Positions 1-11,424 of a stretch of 64,000 nucleotides of DNA are shown one piece after another. Both the position numbers and the translations under genes were made by a program. The stretch is from Tuctoria greenei (Eukaryota > Streptophyta > Magnoliopsida > Poales > Poaceae). The stretch covers positions 91,082,942 through 91,146,941 of the forward strand of contig JAYESD010000004.1 of the NCBI GenBank assembly GCA_036927565.1, read 5' to 3'. Below the pieces are notes generated by a model, which worked only from the letters and a program-made list of their open reading frames with translations, had not been told where the DNA came from and ran no database searches. Positions within the stretch are counted from its first letter, which is position 1; each line of letters begins with the position of its first letter.

Positions 1-1085
1 GTTTACCACTTACTACTCTCCAACATATTGCTCTCATTGGCTAAAATTGCTTTTACCTTGATTTTGAAATTGTGGATAGCAAAAGCTTAATCCATTCTAA
101 GTTGTCATGAGATATTATATAGTGATAGGGCTGATATTCTTAGTTTGATATTGAAACTTAGATTTTCGGAGAAATTCTAAAAAGATTTAAGTTATCCCCA
201 TTTGATTGGAAATACCCACCAAAGCAATATGATACATTATATTGATATACCTTATGCATATGCTATTTGTTTTCACATTGAGCTTTGTCAAACTAGTACC
301 TATGTGAGATTTCATTCATTACTTTTTGATTTCAAGACTTCACTGGCACATGCTATACTCCAACACTAGAAGTAAGAAAATTTCCATCATACCACCATTC
401 CACAATAAAAAGAGAAACTCCATATTATTCATGCTTAGTACTCTCTCCAAAAATCATTGGATAAAAAGGGAGTAGAAGACATGGCTACAAGAAAAAGAAA
501 AAGAAAATGCATGCTTACATCATAAGCATGAGAAAAAAAGAAGAAAGTAGCCATGTTTCATCCTCGCAAAATAAGAGAGTCCACTCAAAAAGGAGTCATC
601 TAAAAGATATCCACATCCACTCCATTCCATCACACATGCGCAAGTCTTGAATAAAATTGTTTTGAATTGATTTCTCCTAAGGCTTGCTCTTTGGACTTAG
701 CAATATTATGTGTTGCAAATATGCCTACTATATTCCCTACCAAGATCCACATACAAGTCTTATTTAGTGGTAGGATGAGTGTAGGCAAAACATCTTGGTG
801 AGTAAATATTTCCACTACACATAAAGGAGAGACTTGAGAGACTCAAATTGAGATACTTAAAATCTAAATTGAACTCTCCGGAATTTGAGTGGATCTTGAT
901 TTCTAGGGTATGTGTGCTCCATTTGCTGTTCTATCTTTCATCCACCCATGAATAGGAGATGGCATAAGCCCCATAATGACTTAGGATAGGTGAAGTACCA
1001 TTCAAATTTTTGCAATACTAGGTAGAGTATTCTATTGTGCACATGGTACTTTTGGAAAGTAGAACATAGTAGCAACTCCTGCCGC
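1..1085 (+). mobile_element. Athila-type gypsy fragment (3' internal region)
   Basis: Read in reverse complement, this stretch aligns nearly end to end with 22028-23100, which lies between the ORF and the 3' LTR of the minus-strand Athila-type element further on. Landmarks are the shared segment at 630-815 (counterpart 22283-22468) and the match at about 1030-1079 to 22030-22080. The copies differ at roughly one base in ten where I compared them by eye, so they are separate old insertions. Here the element would run on the plus strand, with its ORF left of the window. Homology stops near 1079-1085, before any LTR, where Tat protease sequence begins. I see no functional gene in it. Confidence 0.7.
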
Positions 1086-1800
1086 TTGGTTACACACGAG
1101 GCGCAGAAGTTGAGCCATGCTGACGTGAGCTCGAAGGCTGTTGAGGTGGTTGCTCCTTGCCAGATTCTTCTTCCTATGCCGTTGCAAGCGCATGAAGTTC
1201 CTCCAGTGCAATGACTCCAACAGTGTGATCCCCACAGATTCGAAGAACGCCTGAAGGAGTCGGCATCTTCAACACCATATAGCCGTAGTGAGCTACAACC
1301 ATGAACCTATACAGGGCTGGCTTGCCTAGGATGGCATTAAAGGGAAGGCTAATGTGTGCCACATCAAAAACTAGCTTCTCAGACCTATAGTTGTCCCTAG
1401 TACCGAAGATCACCCGAAGTGTAATTGATCCAAGAGGAGTGATGGCTCCAGGGGGTACTCCGGAGAAAGGACGTGAGGGCCTAAGGTCCTATATGCTGAG
1501 CTGGAGCTTCGCAAAAGCCGCGAACCTGAGGAGGTTCAGCACCGCGCCTCCATTCACCAGGACATGGTAGAGATGGATGTTGTGGATGGTAGGAAAAACC
1601 ATCAAAGGCAACTGACCATCTCCGATCATGTTCTTCGGGCAATTCGAAGCATCAAAGGTGATGCCAGTATCCATCAACTTTTGATGAGGTTCTTCCTTGG
1701 CGGTGGGAGCTGCGGCAGCCATCTCTCGATGCATTGTCTTGAGGATACGCTGGGAGGTAATATCCCATGACCCCCCATATATCATATGGAGAGTCTTCTG
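1086..1800 (-). pseudogene. Gypsy (Tat lineage) aspartic protease remnant, element G1
   Basis: Two open segments in different frames (1489-1785 and 1174-1413) read like the retropepsin that follows gag in Tat gypsy elements. The first contains ITFDASNCPKNM and then HVLVNGGAVLNLL, the place where the family has its catalytic D-[ST]-G-like loop; here the aspartate position reads Asn, so the copy looks catalytically dead. The second contains LPFNAILGKPALYRFMVVAH, typical of the protease C-terminal half, and corresponds to the same motif in element G2 (44835-45347). Intervening frameshifts and the loss of everything downstream (RT, RNase H, integrase) at about 1085 mark it as a truncated relic. 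Confidence 0.75.
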
Positions 1801-2990
1801 ACGATCGTTGTCAGAGACATCAGAATCATCATCGACAGTGTTATAGACGGCCTTCAGGGACTTCTTGGCATCTTGGAAGCCTAGCTCCTGATCAGACGGA
1901 GCTTTGCTGACTTTTTGTTTTCTCTCCCGTCAGTGGTAAGGGGCTTCTTTTTGGCGCTTGTTGTTGCGTTCAACAAGCCGCTGGACTTCGCAATAGTCTT
2001 CAAGGTTATGGGTGTTCGATTTGTAAATCGTACACCACATCTTCTCATCGTCACCATCCTCAGTCGATGGTCGGGGTTGTTTTTTGAGGCGTGGCCCCCG
2101 ACCATTAGGAGCTACAGCTGTAGCAGCAGCAGTACGTGTGCTGGCCAATGACTTCTTCTTGCCGTTGGACTTATTCTTCTTCTTTCCACTACAAGAAGTA
2201 GTAGCTTCAGCCTTGGAGGAAAATTTTTCATCCTCCGCAGCTGGTTTGGAATGCATGTCTCTGCCCTTTACAGCCCTAGCACATTTGTCAGCTAGGCTGA
2301 AGAGCTCCATGATGCTGCTGACGTCTTTGGTTGCCAACTTCTCCAGCATATTCTTATCTCTATCTCCCTGAGAAATCTGCTGGATGAATGATTGCATCAG
2401 TTCTCCCGCCTTATGTTGTACAGCGAACAGATCCAGCTCTGTGCCAGGTTGGGTGTAGGAGCTCCCAAAGTTGGCAGTGAACTGGCGACAAAGTTCCCCC
2501 AATCTATAGATGGAGTTAGGATGGAGATTCATGAACAGGGACCTCGCCGTCCTAGTTAGAGCCACAAGAAAGTAGTTGGCCATCATGCCCTCATTGCCTC
2601 CAGCCACGAGGATAGAGGTGGAGTAGATTTGAAGAAATTTGACGGGGTTGACTGTCGCGTCGTACTTCTCCGGCAGATGAGGTCGGAACTTGGGTGGCCA
2701 TTCGACCATGTGAAGATGCATGGCCAAAACTGAAGAACCGCCCCTACTCCCAAAGGAGAAGGGTTTTCCCGAGCCTCTCACCTCTCGCAAGAGTGCTCGA
2801 TATGGATGCGACCGTCCTGCCTCATGTATCGGTGGTTGAGCTCCGATCGGAGGTCCTGTGTCAGAAGCCTCGATGTCGTATGTGCGGCGTGCCATGGAGG
2901 GCAGTGATGTCACTTGCTGGTAGGGCGCACTTCTCCTGTGCTATGACGCTTGAGGACCAATTCTACCAGACAATGTCCTGCTCCGAGTAG
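1801..2990 (-). pseudogene. Gypsy (Tat lineage) gag, element G1
   Basis: The 327-codon open stretch 1930-2913 is a Ty3/gypsy capsid gene. It has the retrotransposon-gag core (PEKYDATVNPVKFLQIY, then ALTRTARSLFMNL and LGELCRQFTANF in the first half), the segment with FSLADKCARAVKGRDMHSK, a Lys/Ser-rich basic linker, and near the C-terminus a CCHC-like cluster in WCTIYKSNTHNLEDYCEV. Gag would package the element RNA in cytoplasmic particles. It lies between the primer site and the protease remnant on the same strand, the normal 5' order. The true start is uncertain because the flank to 3345 also looks like degraded gag leader. The frame towards protease is broken. Confidence 0.8.
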
Positions 2991-3345
2991 GTGCCTGCCT
3001 AGTGTGGGGCAGACCTTGGACACTGAGGGCATTAGCTTCAACTGCAACTAGATGCTCAACATCAGCACGCTATTGCTCCATGGCACTCGGAGGAGCTCCT
3101 GGCGCTGGAGTGCGCTGAAGCAGAGTCCGCGCTGGGTTTAGCGCGTTCTTAGGGTTTTTTGTCGATGTAGTGACCGATATAAATACACCATCTTGTTGAG
3201 ATGGTGGAGGTGGTGGTGGAACGACACCTGCTGGAACAACAGCGTTGGCTGGCTACTACACATTGGAGGGATTTCTACCAGCATGCTGCTCAGCCAAACT
3301 GTGGGACGAAGCTGCAGTGGAGTTCACCATCTTGAGATCTTAACC

Positions 3346-3366
3346 GCCCCTACCTGGCGCACCAAA
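3346..3366 (-). other. Primer-binding site of gypsy element G1
   Basis: On the minus strand this reads TTTGGTGCGCCAGGTAGGGG directly after the LTR end ...CTTCGACA. The same block occurs in G2 (47198-47218) at the equivalent place. A GGCGCGCCA-type primer site next to the LTR is usual in RIRE2-like Tat elements. It fixes the element's orientation as minus. Confidence 0.75.
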
Positions 3367-3446
3367 TGTCGAAGTGTAGCAACGACACTTCCCTCCAGTA
3401 CTACTAAAGCGTAGTCCGCGGAGGTTCATATTCGAATGGGGCATGC
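3367..3446 (-). mobile_element. LTR stub of gypsy element G1
   Basis: The 80 bases next to the primer site (from TGTCGAAGTGTAG) match the first 80 bases of the solo LTR at 3649-4552, then homology ends at ...GCATGC and antisense-ORF sequence begins. Only the primer-proximal tip of the 5' LTR survives. Confidence 0.75.
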
Positions 3447-6195
3447 AGTCACTTCCAGAGCTTTCACTTCCAGGGTTGGCACAAAAGCTTTAGCCGGAGC
3501 TTCGGCCACTTCCAACACTAACGCTGGAGCTTCCTCAGCTAACTCCGGAGCCGTCGGAGCTTCCTCACGTACTTCCTCCACGTGGTCGGGCGCTTCCACG
3601 GGATCTTCTGGCATCGACACTTGACTTGTCTCCACGATAGCTAGCGCCTGTCGAAGTGTAGCAATGACACGTCCCCCGGTACTACTAAAGCGTAGTCCGC
3701 AGAGGTTCATATCCAGATGAGGCATGCGTAAGATGACGAACAAGATTACGACACATGAGTTTTTACGTGGTTTGGGCCGCCTGAGCGTAATACCCCACTC
3801 AACGGGGTGGTTTTTCATTGAGTATGTGGCGAGTGTCCCGAGTTGCTTGTATGCGTGTGTGCATAGATGTCTTCTACCGTGAGGTGCAACCCTTTTATAT
3901 GTTAAGGACTGGCTTTTACAAAGCATGCCTAGCCCGACAGGTGGCCTCAGCTATATTAATCACCCTATACATGATCTACTGGTGTTATGAGTGATTAACG
4001 GTGTGATAATGCACCTTAATGGCAGCGTTACCGGTATTGACAATCCTCTAATCGTGCGCCATTAATATTGAATTAATGACGCTTTAACCAGGTCTTGTAA
4101 CGGCTATTTGATTACATCTTGAATGCGCACTCTGTTGAAGATCCCGTGGTCTTCTTATTGTTGACTTAGGTCTGAAGGTTTAACACGTGGTATGTCCGGA
4201 GCTTCCCTCTATGGGAAGGCACGTCTGAAGACACTTGACACGTGGCAGAACCGAAGCTTCCCTCTACTGGGGGTTAGGTCCCGGGCAACTGGACACGTGG
4301 TGGCACCAGAGCTTCCCTGTACTGGGGGTTCTGTCGGGGGCTACTGGACACATGGCAGTGCTGGAGCTTCCCTGTGAAAGGATGTAGGTCTGACCCCGCT
4401 AGACATGTGGTAGCACCGAAGCTACCCAAACGAGGGAGGCGGGGCCAGTACTGTGGGATGTGTGTTACCTTCGGAAGTCTTCAACTCAGACATAGGAACT
4501 CCTTGGTTTTAAGTGCAGTATCAGGGGGTACCTGGTATCCAGGTTACCGACAACGCTAGAGCTGTCGTGTCGTCTGCCACCACCAATGGGGGAGACGCAG
4601 GAGCTGGGGCGGGAGCTTCAGCCGAAGTAGCCTCCAAAGCCGCAGTCGGCACTAGAGCAGCTGTACTTGCTCTTGATGTTCTAGAAGCAGAAAGTAGGGT
4701 ATTCAAGAAAGACCAATGATTAAAAACAACAATTCAAGTTAAGCCAATGACCTCTACCTTGGGACGTTGCCACTCCAATCGGCACAAAACTTTTTCTTCT
4801 GGTGACCAGAGCTAGAGCCCACCATAGTTGGTGTGGTGAAAGCTCAGGATTTTAGCCCGAAGCTCTCCATCGCCGTTGGCGTCACCTCAGATGGGACCTC
4901 CCTCGGTTGGGAAGAACCCCCAGACCTAAAGCTTGCAGCCGGCTCTGGGGTCAGCGTCAACTTGCCGGAGCCATGGCCCTTTGCGGACGCCAGGCCCAAA
5001 GTTGATTTTGCCACCGAAGCTGGACTTGGCCCAGGTGGGGGCACTGCTGGAGTCGGAGTTGATCTGATGGAGCTCCCATCAGTATGCCTTAGCTTCCTCT
5101 TCTGGCTGGAAGGTTCGACAGGCTCCTTGCCTTTACCCTTGCCGATATCATCCTCCTTGTAGCTCGGAGCAGTTGGGGCTCTTCTATCCGAAGCTCTGGG
5201 AATGAAGAGCCTTGCATTTTCTCAACTCTCCACCAAGTCCAGGTCATCAGGCTCCGGTAGCCCCCTCTGCAACTCCCTCATGATCTCCGAAACCATGTTC
5301 AGAGGAAGGAACACTGCTGGGGGGTCAAATCATCTGGATGGATGGCTCCGTGATGTAGCTTTTGAAGATGAAGCTTCAAAGCCTTTTCATCTAAATTAGA
5401 CCGGAGACCAATTTCAATCTGATTGGTGTCCATCACTCCACTGAAATCCCATGCGGGGCAGTCTCTCTTCCTCAATGGGGCCCACCGATTTGTTAAGAAA
5501 TCAGCAATTACTATCTGTGGAGTCACTCCTCCCTCCACGCATTATCAGATCATCGTCAAAATGGGGTTGTACTCCTCAGATAGCTCCGAGATTACTTCCC
5601 AGGCGTCAGTGTTGATGTTGGGGAGACTTTCGAGCAGCTCCAGCATGTCATGGTGATCCATCGTGATCACCACCAAGTCTTTCTTTCAGTCGTCCCACTT
5701 CCCAGAAGGGAATGTCCTCAAGTATTTCAAAGGACAATTCCTACGCTCCACGAAGTAGTAGAAGCCAAGTAACTCTTTCGACTTCCCGATGGAGTGGACC
5801 GTGAAGAAGTTCCGAAAGAGCTTGATGCAGGGCGGCACACCCACCCACATCTCGCAAAAGTGGAAAAAAGTCACCACTAGCAAGAAAGAATGGGGGACGA
5901 GGTGATGAAGCTGCAGACCGTAGAAGTCCAGCAACATCAGCAAAAAGCTGGAGAAGGGAGGGACAAGCCCCACCATGGCGAATGCCGTGAAGTAGACGAT
6001 CTCGCCGGCACGTTCCTTCTTGAAGGGGAACCGCACAACACCAACACCGACGTGAAGATGTCGACCTCGTCGATGAAGCAAGGTAGCATGCTACCATCCA
6101 AAATGCACAGTACCGGCAGGCGCTCCGGCACTACCAGGAGCCATTCGTGCGGAGTAGATAACTCAAGATGGGTGATCTGGTGTTGAGGTGAATAC
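3447..6195 (-). pseudogene. Tat antisense ORF A (putative gypsy-type transposon domain), disrupted
   Basis: The segment 5686-6081 matches, motif by motif, the N-terminal domain of the better preserved copy at 39210-39842: VGLVPPFSSFLLMLLDFYG and LQLHHLVPHSFLLVV correspond to FVPPVSSFL and LQLHHLLPNSLVV. As I recall it, this is the Pfam family named 'putative gypsy type transposon' (Transposase_28), known as an extra ORF antisense to gag-pol in Tat elements such as Grande. Its function is unknown. Downstream lie 5299-5538 and then an Ala/Pro/Glu-rich tail. The tail is split by a solo LTR (3649-4552) and resumes as EAPTAPELAEEAPALVLEV. Frameshifts and stops are frequent. It joins G1's LTR stub on one side and another Tat spacer on the other, so it is an isolated fragment. 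Confidence 0.7.
3649..4552 (-). mobile_element. Solo LTR, Tat gypsy family
   Basis: It begins TGTCGAAGTG and ends GGTTACCGACA, matching the termini of the G2 and G3 LTRs. Flanks are GCGCC (left) and ACGCT (right), compatible with a 5-bp target duplication carrying two transitions. On the minus strand a TATA box (TATAAAAGGG) lies near 3890-3900, which sets the orientation. Antisense-ORF sequence continues on both sides, so it inserted there and lost its internal region by LTR-LTR recombination. Confidence 0.75.
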
Positions 6196-7060
6196 TTCTA
6201 GAGAAGGGTCACACAAACTCTCCCCCAGTTGGGAGGGTCCCTTCTAAGTGACATAGGTATCCCGCCCCGGGTGTGTCTGCTTGGCCACAGAAGAAGGAGA
6301 TCCCCTCCCCAACCCTTGGAACATAGAGCACCTCTGTAAGTTCTACCCCTAAGCATAATGCCATGGAACAACACTTAGGACAACCAAGCTCCGGGAGGGA
6401 CATGTCCAGAGTGTTCATCCGCTTAGCTTGGTCCTGTACCCTAAGCATTGACACTCTGCCTCCTTTACCATCCGGAGTGGGTCGTTGCCTCATTGTAAAG
6501 CCAATCTCCACCTATGAATGCCAATTTGAAAGGATCACTGTCTTACCCTGTGCTTTCACTTATGTTCATCTAATTATTCGTTAATTTTTTGATCATCAAC
6601 CTATTCTCATTTTTCATATATTATCTTCATATACCTGGTGAATTTTTCTCTATATCACCCCTAGTAGAGTTATGCAACCCTGCTGAAGGCGGACTTGTTT
6701 GAGGTACCTGCAAAGTGTTTTGGTATCTCACAACTGCTCTCTTACTTGGGGCCCTATGGTGCCAGAGGGTCCCCCACGGAAGTCCTACGTCAAGCTGGAG
6801 CTCCAGGGTGCGTAGACTGCTTAGTCTCGTCCTGTACCCTAAGCATGCACACTTTCTCACCCAGTGTTACGGCTAAGTACTGAGGGCCTGGAGACTCACA
6901 CCCTGAGTAAGGTGGGAGCAGGATCTCGGGCGCTAACACACTGAATTATCCAAGCCCCACGTACCAGCCCAGGACTATAAGACATAGCTAAATTAAAACA
7001 GTAGGGAAAGATGGCCAACGAGCAAAATTATGCCCCCTCTATCGTGTGTGCAGGACATAC
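6196..7060 (+). other. Tat gypsy spacer between pol position and tandem repeats (G3)
   Basis: The stretch around 6640-6960 is the reverse-complement counterpart of 43570-43900 in G2 (shared words include the acceptor-like blocks around AGGTACCTGC and CTAAGCATGCACAC). The stretch 6260-6500 resembles 43990-44165. It is non-coding in both. Nothing of RT or integrase is present. Its left edge, next to antisense ORF A, is an abnormal junction. Confidence 0.55.
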
Positions 7061-7099
7061 ATAGCAGGTCGGTTCGGGCGCAACCAGCAGCAGCATCGG

Positions 7100-8160
7100 C
7101 TAGGCACACAACACCCAGGGGGCCTGTTGTCGATGTTCTACATGTTTATGGTAGATGACGTTGGAGCATCCAGCCCTGGCACATCCCAGGGGGCCTGCTG
7201 CCGACACTATTTTACATAATGGCAACAAGTGCTGATTGGTGAGTACGCTCCCTCATTCTGCTTTTGTTGCTGGTTTCCTACCAGCAAGCGGCCTACCGTC
7301 GATGTTTCTACAATGATGGTGGGCGACGTCGGAGCAGCCAGATCCGGCACCACCGAAGGGGCCAGCTGTCGATGACTCTACGATGATGGTGGGCGACGCC
7401 AGAGCAGCCAGCTCTGGCACCACCGAAGGGGCCTGCTGTCGATGTTTCAACAACGATGGTGGGTGACAACAGAGCAGCTAGCTCTGACACCACCCAAGGG
7501 GTTTGCCGTTGATGACTCTGCGATGATGGTGGGCGACGCCGGATCAGCCAGCTCCAGCACCAACCAAGAGGCCTGTCTTCGGCGTTTCTACAATGATGGT
7601 AGGTGACACCGGAGCAGCTAGCTTCGGCACCACCCAGGGGCCTGCAGTCAATGTTTCTATGATGATGGTGGGCGACACCATAGCAGACAGCTTCAACACC
7701 ACCCAGGGGGCCTGCCGTCGACGACTTTGAGATGATAGTGCACGATGCCAGAGCAGCCAGCTCCTGCACCACCCGAGGGGCCTGCCATCGATGACTCTGT
7801 GACGATGGTGGGCGACGCTGGAGCAGCCAGTTCTGGCACCACCCAAGGGGCCTGCCATCAACGTTTCTGCGACAATGGTGGGTGATGCCAGAGCAAATTG
7901 CTCGGACACCACCCCAGAGGCCTGCTATCGATGTTTCTGCAATAATGGTGGGCGACACCGGAGGAGCCAACTCTGACATCAGCCAGGGGGCCTGCCATCG
8001 ACATTTCTGCGATGATGGTGGGCGAGCCGGAGCAGCCAGCTCTGGCATCACCCAGGGGGCCTGCCGTCGATGACTCTTCTATGATAGTGGACGACGCCGG
8101 AGCAGCCAGCTCCACCACCACCCAGGGGGCCTGCCATCGATGTCTCTATTCAGATAAAGC
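7100..8160 (+). repeat. 70-bp tandem repeat array (G3)
   Basis: At least a dozen degenerate copies of a roughly 70-bp unit containing GATGGTGGGCGACGCCGGAG, a CACCACCC-type block and a GGGGCCTGCCGTCGATG block. Successive GATGGT words fall at 7315, 7385, 7455, 7525, 7595, 7664 and 7734, a period of 70 with occasional 69. The same unit occurs inverted at 42436-43480 in G2, again between the pol side and the antisense ORF. Because 70 is not a multiple of three, the long open frames through it are a composition effect. Confidence 0.9.
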
Positions 8161-8574
8161 TTGGCGCCCCTGAAGGGGCCCCGCTGAGGCCATCCACTCA
8201 AACCCCCCCCGCTCTGCTGAGGGCTTGTCGAAGACATCCTGCGGTCAAGTGGTAGGTGTGCGCAGCCACCTGGCCACATCTACCAGGGGGCCTCTAAGGG
8301 GGTTCCATAGGCAGGACGTCAACTGACGACAAATTGGCCGTGTCAACTGTGCGATTGTTGGTTCCTCAAAAACTAACGTACTCGACAAAATTCTTCAAAG
8401 CCTTTACACAGCTAAGGACTCGGAGCGACAGATGGAAAAAAACAAGACAATCCAAAAAGCGATACATGAATTCAAATTCATTAGGAGTTATTTTACAAAA
8501 GGGTCATCCCCGGTTACAAAGGTGTTCCGCCTGGGGGCCACCGGTCTCAAATCTGCCGAAACGAAGAAGCCACT
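8161..8574 (+). other. Tat spacer between repeats and antisense ORF B
   Basis: This segment includes the CCACCTGGCCACATCTACCA block and a stretch on GTCAACTGACGACAAATTGG. Both recur in reverse complement at 42230-42330 in G2, in the same place between repeats and antisense ORF. It carries no gene of its own and ends at the target duplication of the solo LTR. Confidence 0.6.
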
Positions 8575-11424
8575 TGTAACACCCTCATTTTCATGCATCA
8601 TGCCTTGCATACATTCATATACATGTTTAACATTAACCCACATAAAGAGGAACGAGTTTAAAATTGATTTGGAGCATTTAAAATTGATTTGGAAGAAAAC
8701 CGCACTTAAAATACTGAAAAGTGCGGACTAGTCCGATTTTGGTGAGGACTAGTCCGATTTCCCTCTCACTAAAAATGGTCTTGTCCATTTTTGTTGCAGA
8801 CTAGTCCGATTTTGCCTTTGGAAACTTTCGGACTTGTCCTATTTTGTGCGGACTAGTCCGATATTCCAAGAATCCTTGAAAATTTGCTAAGCCCCTAGAC
8901 TTGTCCGGAGTAGTCAGGTGTCCCAACGGACTTATCCGTTTTCCTCTCTGACTAAAGTCGGACTTGTCCGATTTTAGGCCAGACTTGTCCGATTTTCTCT
9001 CTGGACAACTTCGGACTAGTCCAGTCCTTTTCGGACTTGTCCGATATTTCGCGACTCAGAGTTGTTCTTTTGTTTTATGACTTGTTTCTTGGGTTTCACG
9101 TTAAGTGGGCCTAGGGATGTCGTGCCTAACTCTTTTAGAGGTCATGTGGGACTCTAAACCGGCTTCTACTCACCTCAAACTCGAAATCCATCTAACCCTA
9201 GCCTCCACCTCTATATAAACAACCCCACCCCTTGGCTTGACAACTATTTGCCACTTTTCCACCCCACCCAAACTCTAGTTCGTGGAGAGCCACCATCAAG
9301 GAGGGAGGAGGAGATCCCAAGCAAGAAGAAGAAGAGGAGGAAACGAAAGAGGATCAAGATCTCCACCAAGCTTTCATTTTTCATCACCAATTCATCTCCA
9401 AGTTCATCACCAACCCTAGATCGTCAAGATCCAAGTGTTACCTCCAAGTTTCTTGATTCATTGGAGTTCTAAACACCTGGTATACCTTCTATTCTCTCTT
9501 CCTTACGTGAATTCAACCCCTAATCTCCAAATTTATGTTGATCTAGAGAACCCTAGTTTGCTAGTTCTGCGAAGTGCGGACTAGTCCGACCTTCTGCAGA
9601 CTAGTCTGATTTTTCCTGGTTAAATTGCATGAGATTAATTCTAAATTGATTTGAATCAACTCCAAACCTGTATAAACTAGTTAAAATCTATTAGAACTAA
9701 TTAGTGATTATTAAAGGCAATCTATTAACAAGTTCTACCTTGCATTTGCATTAATCATGCATGTCATGTCATATTGAGTAATATTTGTGCACTCTTTGAT
9801 TGTGTTTCTTGCTTTGTATGTTTATTGTGCGGATTAGACAGATTTGCGCTAGAGAGTGCCACAGAGGATCTGCAGCACCAAGAGTTTGAAGAAGGCTTTG
9901 ACCCTAATCAACCGCAAGAGCAAGGCAAGTGTCCTTCAAGCATATTGATCTTGTTTTGAAATAAATGTTTTGTTTGCAAACTGCATGCTTGTGTCAATTT
10001 GATGGGAAATCCTATGGTAGGAAGTTTACTAGTTTTGTTGACCACCCTTGTCACCTGGAATTATGGTAGAGAGTCGGGAAGGGCTTTTTACTTTTTTGCT
10101 TCGCTTAATTAATTGGGATGGGAAAACAACCACACTACTTAATTTAATTATGCATTAATGAGATTATGGTTAACATGAACTGGTTAATATGATATGGTAA
10201 TGGGTGACCTATGCAAGCCTAGTATGTGGATGGGTTGGATGTTATGGTGGTTTTGCTTGCTTTAGATCTAAGGACCAGTTCGTGGAGCGACCATCCAAGA
10301 TTTACAGTGCCACCACAAGGCCAAGTATGGGTGTGGTGTAGCTGATTAATGAGGGCTTTGGTAGTGCTATTTGGACCATTATGGATGCTCGGGGAAGGGG
10401 TAGTCGGATTGGGTTTGTTGATGATTGGTGGGGCTACCCTGGGTTCCGAATGGCTTAAGAGGGGGCCCTTGGTTGAAGATGTGCTCAGTTGGAGACATCG
10501 CCACCGGTGAAACCTCAGTGGGGTCTAAATAGGCTAGTAATCCCTTTGTAAAGGCTACTTTGTGATCTCTTGGCCACACACCGACGGAAGTGTGAGACGG
10601 CATAATAGAGGTTCTAGTCATTGAAAGGTGATGAAATCACAAACAGGTGGGTAAAGCGGTACAATCTCTGCAGAGTGTGTCTAAAACTACCATGATAGCA
10701 GTGCTCCCGGTTATGAGCAACCTGGACCCTCACATGATTAGAGGAAACTTGGTATTGGAATAGTTTGTAGGATGGTTATGGTTGGAATTATGGTGATGGA
10801 TGGTTATGAATTGAATTTTGGCATTGAATATGGATATTGGTATATTATGATGGATATGGAATATGGACTGCCATTATGATAACTATATGCCTTATGATGG
10901 GTTTATTTCACATACATGTAATATATTGCTTTTCAAATATTTTAATGTACTTTTTAGCAATTAGCCATTATTATATTCGTCATTTGAATCAGCCACATGT
11001 CATACTTTTCACACTTGCTGAGTACGACATGTACTCACTCTTGCAACCCCCCCCCCCCCCCCCCACAACAGTTGCAGGTCAGGACTGGGAGTTTAATGGC
11101 GCTAATGGGGAGTTCTAGGCCGTGTCCACCGTCAGCTTTGCCTGTGGTGTTATGGAGCTGCGCTATACCCTATTGCTTATGTTGCCTAGCTGTAAAGTTT
11201 GCTTAATTGGTTTGTTTCCGCTGCAATAGTTGAACTTGTTATTAATATTCATTAGAGTTTGTATTCGAGGATAATATGGTTTGTGCAATAAAATTTTGGT
11301 TAATAAATCTTGTTCTGTGGTAATTTTCTGTATACTCTTTTGTGAATGCACTCGTGTATGTGTGTTGAACATCCTGGGCACACATATGCGTTTACTTGGT
11401 TCATTTTCGGAACCGGGTGTCACA
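8575..11424 (+). mobile_element. Solo LTR, Del/Tekay-like gypsy type
   Basis: It starts TGTAACACCCTC and ends CGGGTGTCACA, the terminal pattern common in Del/Tekay chromovirus LTRs. It is flanked by CCACT (8570-8574) and CCACC (11425-11429), a 5-bp target duplication with one change. A TATA box (CTATATAAAC, 9211-9220) points along the plus strand. No gag, pol or primer site is inside, so it is a solo LTR of 2.85 kb. It holds a CGGACTAGTCCG-like array (8720-9060), further copies at about 9575-9610, and an 18-base C tract at 11047-11064. It interrupts the Tat element between its spacer and antisense ORF B. Confidence 0.8.
8720..9060. repeat. Array of palindromic CGGACTAGTCCG-like motifs in solo LTR
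   Basis: About a dozen copies of CGGACTAGTCCGATTTT or CGGACTTGTCCGATTTT occur within 340 bp, upstream of the TATA box at 9211. CGGACTAGTCCG is a perfect 12-base palindrome; the TTG variants break it at the centre. Spacing is irregular. The position in the U3-like part of the LTR fits a protein-binding or transcription-control role, but that is inference. Confidence 0.8.

Noticed and set aside
630..815. A small ORF conserved with 22253-22468, suggesting a conserved micro-protein antisense to the Athila-type element.
   Set aside because: The two copies differ mostly at amino-acid-changing positions (about ten changes in 54 residues against only a few silent ones), which fits neutral divergence of the underlying DNA.
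3193..6584. Numerous plus-strand ORFs of 60-109 codons in GC-rich sequence (for example 4833-5162 and 5890-6186).
   Set aside because: They are shadows of the minus-strand antisense ORF and gag, without motifs of their own.
7308..8051. A 247-codon open frame and several overlapping frames on both strands with repeated peptide motifs.
   Set aside because: They lie in the 70-bp tandem array. The period is not a multiple of three, so the same peptides appear in rotating frames; the openness follows from repeat composition, and the G2 array behaves the same way.
7100..8160. CRISPR-like array of short repeats.
   Set aside because: Units abut without unique spacers, are degenerate and lie in a plant retrotransposon; there are no cas genes.
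11047..11064. Run of 18 C bases as a possible structural or regulatory element.
   Set aside because: Homopolymer runs like this are common by slippage or assembly error; it lies in a solo LTR and has no counterpart to compare.
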